Positions 57,950-64,000 of a DNA stretch of 64,000 bases are shown here, in pieces. How positions within the stretch are numbered: the first letter of the stretch is position 1; the number at the start of each line of letters is the position of its first letter. Made by a program: the position numbers and the translations under genes. The notes beneath the pieces were generated by a model. The model was not told where the DNA came from. It saw nothing but the letters and a program-made list of their open reading frames with translations, and did no database searches. This stretch comes from DASQUK01 sp035641315 (GTDB lineage: Bacteria; Actinomycetota; Acidimicrobiia; Acidimicrobiales; VFJN01): positions 1-64,000 of the forward strand of contig DASQUK010000048.1 in assembly GCA_035641315.1 (NCBI GenBank), in the 5' to 3' direction.

Positions 57950-59481
57950 CAAGCGTCGATCCGCTCGGCGGCCAACCGCGGCCCCCACTCGTCGCGCAGG
58001 GTGCGGCGCAGCACCTTGCCGGACGGCAGCCTCGGGATGGCGTCGACCACGACGACGTGGCGCAGGTGCTTGTAGGTCGCCAAGGTGTCGGCCACGAGCA
58101 GCCGGAGCTCACGGGCGGAGACCGGGCGGGTGGCGTCGAGTTGCACGGCCGCGACCGGTACTTCGCCGGCGCGTTCGTCGGGGATGCCGAAGACCGCGCA
58201 GTCGAGGACGCCCGGGTGGCCGTGGAGCACCGCCTCCACCTCCGCGGGCGCCACCTGGAAGCCGTTGACCTTCATCATCTCCTTGGAGCGGTCGGTGAGA
58301 TGGACCCACCCCTCGGGCTCGAGCCACCCGACATCGCCGGTGCGATACCAGCCGTCGACGAACGCGTCGGCGGTCGCCTCGTCGGGCAGGTATCCGGCCA
58401 TGACCGACGGGCTGCGGGCCTGGATCTCGCCGATCCCGCCAGCCTCGAGGACCTTGCCGGTGTCGAGATCGGCGACACGCAGCTCGATGTCCGCCGGCGG
58501 CAGGCCGGCCGAGTCGAGCCGCCACGCCGCGGGGTCGCCGACCGGGTTGGCGGCGATGACCGGCAGCTCGCTGGCGCCGTACGCCGGGAGCCAGCGGACG
58601 CCGGTGCGCTCGGTGACGGCATTGGCGACGCTCTCGGTGACCGGGGTCGCGCCCCACATGATGTAGCGCAGGGACGAGAGGTCGTAGTCCTCGAGGTGCG
58701 GGTGGTTCGCCAGCGCCAGGGCGATGGGTGCGACGGCCATCTCCAGGGTCATGCGCTCCGAGGCGATCCCGTGCAAGACCTCGTCGAGGTCGAACCGCCG
58801 GTGCAACCGGACGGTGGCTCCCGCCTCCGCGGCGGCGAGCAGGTTGAGCAGGCCGAGGATGTGTGACGGGGGCGTGGCCACCTGGAACCGGTCGTCGGGG
58901 CCGAGGCCGAGCGCGGTGCACCAGTGGACGGTGGCGGCGCCGATCGAGGCGTGCGTGTGGCGGACCGCCTTGGGGAACCCGGTCGTGCCGGAGCTGAACA
59001 CGAGGATCACGTCGTCCGTGGCGCGTGCCCCCCCGCCCCCCGGAAGCCCCGCACGGCTGTGGGCGAACGCGGCCTCGCGCGCCGCGGGGTCCTCCAGGTC
59101 GATCACGCCGTCGCCGCCCAGGCGGTCGGCTAGCAGCGAGACGGCGGCGCCGTCGGCGACGGCGTGGCGGGGCAGGGTCAGGTCCAGGGCGTGGTCGACC
59201 TCGGCGGACTTCCACGCCGGGCTCGAGAGGACGGCGGCGGCGCCGACCTTGCTGATCGCATTGACCGCGATCACGAACTCCGGTCGGTTCGTCATCATCA
59301 CCGCGACGCGGGCGCCCGGTCCGACGCCCCGGTCGACCAGGTGGCGGCCGAAGGCGTTGGCGAGGCCGTCGAGATCGCGGAACGACCAGCGGTCGTCACC
59401 GGCCCGTACGGCGTCCCGATCGCCGTACCGGTCCGCAGCCCGCTCGAGCCCCCCGTGCATGAGCGTCGCCATCGGAAACAT
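57949..59481 (-). CDS. AMP-dependent acyl-CoA synthetase/ligase
   Basis: A 510-residue ANL ligase: DRWSFRDLDGLANAFGRHLV, VAVMMTNRPEFVIAVNAISK, P-loop VILVFSSGTTGFPKAVRHTH, WLPAYGASELPVIAANPVGD, GWYRTGDVGWLEPEGWVHLT, SKEMMKVNGFQVAPAEVEAV and RLPSGKVLRRTLRDE with the catalytic Lys. It heads the four-gene operon ligase, two dehydrogenase subunits, crotonase, i.e. the first three steps of beta-oxidation. Start may be ATG 59481, 59472 or 59460; the operator-like palindrome covers the first of these. Confidence 0.93.
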   Translation of the reverse strand: MFPMATLMHGGLERAADRYGDRDAVRAGDDRWSFRDLDGLANAFGRHLVDRGVGPGARVAVMMTNRPEFVIAVNAISKVGAAAVLSSPAWKSAEVDHALDLTLPRHAVADGAAVSLLADRLGGDGVIDLEDPAAREAAFAHSRAGLPGGGGARATDDVILVFSSGTTGFPKAVRHTHASIGAATVHWCTALGLGPDDRFQVATPPSHILGLLNLLAAAEAGATVRLHRRFDLDEVLHGIASERMTLEMAVAPIALALANHPHLEDYDLSSLRYIMWGATPVTESVANAVTERTGVRWLPAYGASELPVIAANPVGDPAAWRLDSAGLPPADIELRVADLDTGKVLEAGGIGEIQARSPSVMAGYLPDEATADAFVDGWYRTGDVGWLEPEGWVHLTDRSKEMMKVNGFQVAPAEVEAVLHGHPGVLDCAVFGIPDERAGEVPVAAVQLDATRPVSARELRLLVADTLATYKHLRHVVVVDAIPRLPSGKVLRRTLRDEWGPRLAAERIDA

Positions 59482-59488
59482 TGTTCTC
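59474..59488. promoter_or_regulatory. operator-like palindrome GGAAAC-ATT-GTTCTC
   Basis: It spans the first possible start codon of the acyl-CoA ligase and faces the divergent FMN reductase gene about 75 bases away. Spacer length and the GTTCTC half are identical to the elements at 45380, 49100 and 53501. Confidence 0.5.
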
Positions 59489-59560
59489 GGATTTGGAGAT
59501 CGCCGTCAACACAGGCGGCAGGTACTGTTCGCCTACGTGGTCGGCGCGAACCTTCGGTCG

Positions 59561-60037
59561 ATGAACGTCGTCGCCGTCGTCGGCAACCCGAAGCCCGCGT
59601 CACGAACGCGCGGGGCCGCCGAGCTGGTGGCCGAGCGCCTCACGGGGGCACCGCCCACGACGGTCATCGAGCTGGCCGACCTGGGGCCGGCGTTGCTGAG
59701 CTGGGGCGATCCGGTGGTCGCCGCCGCCAAGCAGGCGGTCCTCGACGCCGACCTCGTGGTGTTCGCGTCGCCCACCTACAAGGCCACGTACACCGGGCTG
59801 CTGAAGCTCTTCCTCGACCAGTTCGGCGCCGGCGAGCTCCACGGCACCACGGCCGTCGCCCTCATGCTGGGCGCGTCGCCCCATCACGCTCTGGCGGGCG
59901 AGCTGACGCTCAAGCCCGTCCTCTCGGAGATCGGGTGCAGCTGCCCGACGCCGGCGCTGTTCCTGCTCGAGTCCGCATGGGAATCGAGCCCGGAGCTCGA
60001 CGCCTGGGTGGCCCGTGCCTGTGACGTGCTGCGCTGA
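59561..60037 (+). CDS. NADPH-dependent FMN reductase-like flavoprotein
   Basis: A 158-residue flavodoxin-like protein: VVAVVGNPKPASRTRGAAEL (phosphate-binding N-P-K-P-x-S-R-T), DADLVVFASPTYKATYTGLL (S-P-T-Y-x flavin loop), KLFLDQFGAGEL, VALMLGASPHHALAGEL. It supplies reduced FMN; candidate clients here are the LLM monooxygenases, notably the two-component type at 40559. It is divergent from the ligase operon and shares its palindrome-bearing intergenic region. Start ATG 59561. Confidence 0.88.
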   Translation: MNVVAVVGNPKPASRTRGAAELVAERLTGAPPTTVIELADLGPALLSWGDPVVAAAKQAVLDADLVVFASPTYKATYTGLLKLFLDQFGAGELHGTTAVALMLGASPHHALAGELTLKPVLSEIGCSCPTPALFLLESAWESSPELDAWVARACDVLR

Positions 60038-60048
60038 TCGCGGGCGCC

Positions 60049-60440
60049 CTAGCGGACCACCACCCGCACGCGGCCGAGGTTCTGGATCCTGGCAAACGGA
60101 GTCCGGGCATCGCCCTCCCGCTGTGAGGCGGCACGCAGCACGGGGAAGTAGGTGCCGGGCTGGGAGAAGGAGTACGTGGCCGTCAGGGTCACCGTGGCCT
60201 TGCTACCGCTGAGCTGCTCGGCGACGGGATAGGTGCCGACGCCCTCGAAGTCCCATTCCGCGGCCACCACCTTGCCGCCCTTGGGCGGGGTCTCGATCGT
60301 CGCGGTGAAGGTGACGGGCTCGCCGACCGCAACCTCGGCACGCTCGCCGCCGTTGGCCTTCAGCTCGACCACCGGCTGGATGCCCTTGCGCTGGCCGGCC
60401 GTGGCCGGCACCTCGACCCCACTACTCGGGGATCCCGGTG
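60049..60440 (-). pseudogene. PKD-like domain fragment (C-terminal end of a larger exported protein)
   Basis: The minus-strand frame reads GVEVPATAGQRKGIQPVVEL, VAVGEPVTFTATIETPPKGG, KVVAAEWDFEGVGTYPVAEQ, TYSFSQPGTYFPVLRAASQR and ends LGRVRVVVR. The V-x-A-x-W-D-F ... Y-x-F-x-x-P-G-T-Y pattern is a PKD beta-sandwich. From memory this segment occurs as the tail of longer hydrolase-like proteins. No start codon with a ribosome site is present; the preceding bases hold a hairpin and the P450 gene. It looks like an orphan tail. Confidence 0.5.
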
Positions 60441-60473
60441 AGCCTGCACCCGGCCGCGTCGGGCTGAGCGCGC

Positions 60474-60522
60474 GTTCTGGTGACGTCACCCGTCGATTCC
60501 CAACGGATGACGTCACCAGAAC
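60474..60522 (-). terminator. 15-bp stem hairpin after the P450 gene
   Basis: GTTCTGGTGACGTCA (60474-60488) is exactly complementary to TGACGTCACCAGAAC (60508-60522), with a 19-base loop. It starts one base beyond the P450 stop codon on the minus strand. TGACGTCA is itself palindromic. Confidence 0.65.
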
Positions 60523-60523
60523 C

Positions 60524-61816
60524 TCAGCCGGCCGGCGTGAGCTCCAGGTGCAGGCGCCGGAGGCCGCGCAGGATGTACGTCGGGACGTACTCGTAGCGCC
60601 GGGCACGGGCGGGGCCGTGTGCCGCCTCGGAGATCCGGATGTCGCTCGTGCGCTCCAGCATGCGCGTGATGGCGACGCGGCCTTCGGCGCGGGCGAGGGG
60701 TCCCCCGGGGCAGGCGTGGATGCCGCGGCCGAAGGTGAGGTGCTCGCGCGCGTTCCGCCGGTCGATCCGGAAATCGGCCGGTTCCGCGAACCGGCGGGGG
60801 TCACGGTTGGCAGCGCCGTTGAGGACCATCACGGTCGTGCCGGCGGGGATGTCGACGCCGCCGACGGTCGTCGACCGGCGCGCGAGCCGGAAGTCGCCCT
60901 TGACCGGGCTCTCGATGCGCAGGCACTCCTCCACGAAGTCGGGTATGCGGTCGGGTTCGTCCCGGAGGAGCTGCTGCAGGTCGGGGCTCTCGCCGATCAG
61001 CTGGAACGCGGACCCGAGGAGCCGGACCGTCGTCTCCTGCCCCGCAGAGAACAGGTTGGCCGCGATCCGGACCACATCGATGACCTCGGGCGTGGACCCG
61101 TCGGGGAAGGTGGCGGTGGCCAGGCCCGTGAGCACGTCGTCGCGTGGGTCACGCCTGCGGTCCTCGACGTAGGCCGTGAACCGGTCGTACAGGAACTCCA
61201 AGGGATTGTGACTGACCGAGGCGGACCCGGTGCTGCCCACGACCCGCCCGGCGGGGGGGCGGCTGCCCTGTAGCTCCTTGCGGAACGTCTCGTGGTCGGC
61301 CTCGGGCACGCCGAGCAGGTCAGCGATCACGTAGAGCGTGAACGGACCGGCGAACTCGCCGATGAGCTCGCACTCGCCGCGGGCGACGATGTCGTCGATC
61401 TGGTCGTCGGCGCGGCACCACATGAAGTCCTCGTTCTCGCGGAGCCTCTTCGGCGTCAGCAGCCGCATCAACAACCCGCGGTGGGCCTTGTGCATGGGCG
61501 GGTCCATCGACGGGAGCTGGTCGCTGAACGGCAGCTCCTCGCGGTGCTGCTCGATCAGGTCGCTCACGTCGTCACCGTCGAGACCGTCGAGCGGGACGGG
61601 GAAGCCGGGGAACGGGCCGGTGGTCGCGATGCACGAGGAGAACGTGTCCGGGTCGGTGAACACCGAGGCGGCCTCGTCGTAACCGGTCACCATCACCACA
61701 CCGTGATGCGGCTCGCGGCGGACGGGGCACTGCTGGCGCAGGAAGTCGTAGTACGGGTACGGATCGACGATGAGCTCGTCACCCTGGAAGTAATCGACGC
61801 TGTCGAAGTCGGTCAC
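60524..61816 (-). CDS. cytochrome P450
   Basis: A 430-residue P450: YFQGDELIVDPYPYYDFLRQ, SMDPPMHKAHRGLLMRLLTP (C-helix), I-helix ANLFSAGQETTVRLLGSAFQ (A-G-x-E-T-T), K-helix VEECLRIESPVKGDFRLARR (E-x-x-R), NRDPRRFAEPADFRIDRR, heme loop HLTFGRGIHACPGGPLARAE with the thiolate Cys. All catalytic motifs are intact. It shares only the general fold with the other P450 (23069). Four bases separate it from the amidohydrolase stop upstream, so the two are co-transcribed. Confidence 0.95.
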   Translation of the reverse strand: MTDFDSVDYFQGDELIVDPYPYYDFLRQQCPVRREPHHGVVMVTGYDEAASVFTDPDTFSSCIATTGPFPGFPVPLDGLDGDDVSDLIEQHREELPFSDQLPSMDPPMHKAHRGLLMRLLTPKRLRENEDFMWCRADDQIDDIVARGECELIGEFAGPFTLYVIADLLGVPEADHETFRKELQGSRPPAGRVVGSTGSASVSHNPLEFLYDRFTAYVEDRRRDPRDDVLTGLATATFPDGSTPEVIDVVRIAANLFSAGQETTVRLLGSAFQLIGESPDLQQLLRDEPDRIPDFVEECLRIESPVKGDFRLARRSTTVGGVDIPAGTTVMVLNGAANRDPRRFAEPADFRIDRRNAREHLTFGRGIHACPGGPLARAEGRVAITRMLERTSDIRISEAAHGPARARRYEYVPTYILRGLRRLHLELTPAG

Positions 61817-61820
61817 GGCT

Positions 61821-63020
61821 CTACCTTCCGGAAGCGGCCATCTCGACGTTCATCAGCCGGGCGAGGTTGCCGCCCATGATCTTGCGGACGGCCTCGTCCG
61901 CGACCCCGGCGAGCTGCTTCACGTAGGTCGCGGGCTCGGCGAGGCCCTCCGGGTGCGGGTAGTCCGACCCGAACAGGACGCGGTCCTCACCGATGAGCTC
62001 GGCCAACGCCGGCAGGTCCTCTTCCCAGAACGGGCTGATGTGGATCTGGCGCTTGAAGACCTCGATCGGGTTCTCGAGAAACTCCTGGGGCATCTTCTTG
62101 TAGACGTCGGCGAGGTTGTTCATGAGGGGCTCGGTCCAGCTGCTGCCGTTCTCGATGACGGCCACCTTGAGCTGCGGGAAGCGCGACAGCGCGCCGTGGC
62201 AGATGAGGGCGGACACGGCGTCCTCGACCGGCCGCCATGCGTGCAGCATCCGGAACGCCTGGGGCTTGAACGGGAGCATCTCGCGGTCGCTGCCCAGCCA
62301 CTCGTTGGCGTACCGGTCGTAGCCGCTGTCGGAGGAATGCAGGGTGACGAGCATGTCGGCCTCGACCACCTTGGCCCAGAACGGGTCGAACTCCGGCAGC
62401 CCGAACGAACGGGGCCCGCGGTAACCGGGAACCGGGGCGGGGCGGATGAGCACGACGCGGGCGCCGCGCTCGACCACCCATTCGAGCTCCTCGATCGCCC
62501 GCTCCACGATCGGCAGCGTGATGACGGGGACCGGGAAGATGCGGTCCTGGTAGTTGAACGTCCAGGTCTCGTGCATCCACTGGTTGAGGGCGTGGATCAC
62601 CGCGTGCGTGAGCTCCGGGTCGTCCCGCAGCCGCTCCTCGAGGAGGCTGGCGAGCGTGGGGAACATGAGCGCGCGGTCGAGGCCCTGCTCGTCCATGAGC
62701 TCGATGCGCGGGGCGGGCTCCCGGAACGCGGGGATCGACCGCATCGGCTCCCCGAAGATCTCCCGATAGCTCTTCCCCTCGGGGTTGCCGTGTCGGTAGT
62801 AGTCCTCCTGCGCCCCCGGGCGTGCCACGACCTCGAAGGTCGGGTTGGGGATGTACTCGCTGACGCGGCCCTGCACCATGATCTTCGTGCGGCCCCGCAC
62901 GTCCACGTAGTCGATGGCCCCCTTGTACCGCTCGGGCAGGAACTTCGTGAACGCGTCCCGCGTCTCGTAGAGGTGGTTGTCGGCGTCGAACACCGGGATG
63001 TCGGGCATCTGTGCGGTCAT
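61821..63020 (-). CDS. amidohydrolase family protein (TIM-barrel)
   Basis: A 399-residue amidohydrolase_2 protein: DIPVFDADNHLYETRDAFTK (metal D-x-x-H form), ELMDEQGLDRALMFPTLASL, VIHALNQWMHETWTFNYQDR, ADMLVTLHSSDSGYDRYANE (metal-side His), SALICHGALSRFPQLKVAVI, ENGSSWTEPL, VLFGSDYPHPEGLAEP (active-site Asp). It belongs to a different subgroup from the paralogues at 7457 and 41911. Position between an F420-type oxidoreductase and a P450 suggests a ring- or bond-cleaving step; substrate unknown. Start ATG 63020. Confidence 0.92.
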   Translation of the reverse strand: MTAQMPDIPVFDADNHLYETRDAFTKFLPERYKGAIDYVDVRGRTKIMVQGRVSEYIPNPTFEVVARPGAQEDYYRHGNPEGKSYREIFGEPMRSIPAFREPAPRIELMDEQGLDRALMFPTLASLLEERLRDDPELTHAVIHALNQWMHETWTFNYQDRIFPVPVITLPIVERAIEELEWVVERGARVVLIRPAPVPGYRGPRSFGLPEFDPFWAKVVEADMLVTLHSSDSGYDRYANEWLGSDREMLPFKPQAFRMLHAWRPVEDAVSALICHGALSRFPQLKVAVIENGSSWTEPLMNNLADVYKKMPQEFLENPIEVFKRQIHISPFWEEDLPALAELIGEDRVLFGSDYPHPEGLAEPATYVKQLAGVADEAVRKIMGGNLARLMNVEMAASGR

Positions 63021-63048
63021 CGGTCGTCCTCCTGCAACGGCGGGTGGT

Positions 63049-64000
63049 TCAGATAGGGGTGGCGGCGAGCGAGGCGAGGAAGTCGCGGGTGCGGCGCAGC
63101 GAGGCCAGCAGCTCGTCCCGGTTGTCCCCGATCGGGACGACCCGGGCCGAGACGTCGGTGGCGCCTGCGTCGCCGAATGCCCGGAGCCGCTTCTCGACGG
63201 CGGCCTCGTTGCCCGCGGCGAGGAGGTCGCCGACGTTGCGGGCGTCCCCGTGGTCGAGCAGCCGCTGGTAGTTCGGCGAGACCTCGGCTTCCGAGAGGAT
63301 GCGGTTGGTCCGCTCGACGGCCGCGTCCACCTCGTCGTCGCGGCACAGGCACACCGGCACGCCGGCGACGATGCGGGGCGCCGGGCGACCGGCCGCCTCG
63401 GCGGCGCGCGTGATGTGCGGGACGACGTGCGAGCCGATCGCCCGCTCGTCGGCCATCCAGAGGAGCGTCCCGTCGGCGCGCTCGCCGGCCAGCCGCAGCA
63501 TGACCGGACCGAGCGCGGCGAGGAGCACCGGCGTGGGCGTGACGTCCGTGATGTCGAGGGGGTTGTGCACCCGGAACAGGTCGTTCTCGACGTCGACGCG
63601 GCCGGGACCGGCGAGGGCCTGGTCGAGCACGTCGAGGTAGGAGCGCATGGTCGGCACCGGACGCTCGTAGGGCAGCCCGAGCATCTCGTCGATGATCCAG
63701 TGGTGCGAGACGCCCAGGCCGAGCGAGAGCCGGCCGCCGCAGATCGCCTGTACCGACAGCGCCTGCTGCGCCAGGGCGATCGGATGCCGGGGTTGGACCG
63801 GGACGACCGCCGTGCCGACCTCGATGCGCGTCGTCTCGGACCCGACGACGGCCGCGGCCGTCAGCACGTCGAACTCGTCGGGGATCTGCGGGACCCAGAC
63901 GGTCGCGAAGCCGGCCTCGTCGGCCCAGCGCGCGTCCCGGCGCAGCCGGTCGACCTTCGTCGCGTAGCGGCCACGCTCCGGGCCGACCATCACGCCGATG
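63049..64000 (-). CDS. LLM class F420-dependent oxidoreductase, cut by window edge
   Basis: The reading frame continues to the window end as I-G-V-M-V-G-P-E-R-G, so only the first two or three codons are missing. Sequence: RRDARWADEAGFATVWVPQI, PDEFDVLTAAAVVGSETTRI, GTAVVPVQPRHPIALAQQAL, GRLSLGLGVSHHWIIDEMLG, VHNPLDITDVTPTPVLLAAL, GTLLWMADERAI. The E-V-G-T-A-V-V-P and G-L-G-V-S-H-H-W motifs are those of the F420-dependent luciferase-like subfamily common in actinobacteria. It lies 28 bases upstream of the amidohydrolase. Substrate unknown. Confidence 0.9.
   Translation of the reverse strand, partial: IGVMVGPERGRYATKVDRLRRDARWADEAGFATVWVPQIPDEFDVLTAAAVVGSETTRIEVGTAVVPVQPRHPIALAQQALSVQAICGGRLSLGLGVSHHWIIDEMLGLPYERPVPTMRSYLDVLDQALAGPGRVDVENDLFRVHNPLDITDVTPTPVLLAALGPVMLRLAGERADGTLLWMADERAIGSHVVPHITRAAEAAGRPAPRIVAGVPVCLCRDDEVDAAVERTNRILSEAEVSPNYQRLLDHGDARNVGDLLAAGNEAAVEKRLRAFGDAGATDVSARVVPIGDNRDELLASLRRTRDFLASLAATPI

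Overview
The window is high-GC, densely coded DNA that looks like an actinobacterium, most likely of the Acidimicrobiia type. This is inferred from gene content: many short-chain dehydrogenases, F420/flavin luciferase-like oxidoreductases, CaiB CoA-transferases, paired acyl-CoA dehydrogenases, cytochromes P450, metal-dependent amidohydrolases, TetR regulators and TANNNT-type -10 boxes with leaderless starts. I see no tRNA, rRNA, CRISPR array, phage gene or transposase. Most of the window is one large catabolic island for CoA-activated lipophilic substrates (steroid-, terpenoid- or alicyclic-like).

Region 1 (1-6.9 kb) is mixed and partly decayed. It holds a VOC/AraC pair, gnd (6-phosphogluconate dehydrogenase), a secreted Fn3-like protein, a DHFR-like reductase and an ECF sigma factor with a SnoaL tail. 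Between them lie at least five remnants: alpha/beta hydrolase, TetR, SRPBCC, DJ-1/PfpI and zinc alcohol dehydrogenase.

Region 2 (6.9-16.8 kb) has a PPOX-like protein and an amidohydrolase on the plus strand, facing a minus-strand operon (15.8 to 8.7 kb) of CaiB, SDR, aldehyde dehydrogenase, a fused DUF35-thiolase, a frameshifted alpha/beta hydrolase and an SDR. A divergent SDR starts at 15978.

Region 3 (16.9-21.8 kb) is a branched-chain-amino-acid-type ABC importer. Both permeases and the first ATPase are fused into one 923-residue protein. A frameshifted AbiEi/DUF559 gene follows, bracketed by two 94-bp palindromic repeats.

Region 4 (23-32.1 kb) has a P450, an SDR, a double-TetR (Mce3R-like) regulator, an esterase-like lipoprotein facing a truncated paralogue, a luciferase-like oxidoreductase, a carboxymuconolactone decarboxylase-like protein and a Rieske oxygenase with a small partner.

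Region 5 (32.1-46.5 kb) has an operon of acyl-CoA dehydrogenase, APH-type kinase, crotonase and MDR reductase (resembling 4-hydroxyacyl-CoA catabolism) divergent from a TetR gene. Next come a DapB-like reductase, then an overlapping operon of amidohydrolase, LLM monooxygenase, CaiB and a HpcH/CitE-type lyase. The region closes with a deviant amidohydrolase, a TetR regulator and a KshB-like oxygenase reductase.

Region 6 (46.6-64 kb) carries three acyl-CoA ligases, two pairs of heteromeric-type acyl-CoA dehydrogenases, a racemase-like CaiB protein, a crotonase, SDR, SnoaL and FMN reductase genes, a second P450, an amidohydrolase and an F420-type oxidoreductase cut by the window end.

A recurring palindrome of the form GAGAAY-N3-GTTCTC sits at several divergent promoters (36.27, 45.38, 49.10, 53.50 and 59.48 kb). 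It could join these operons into one TetR regulon.
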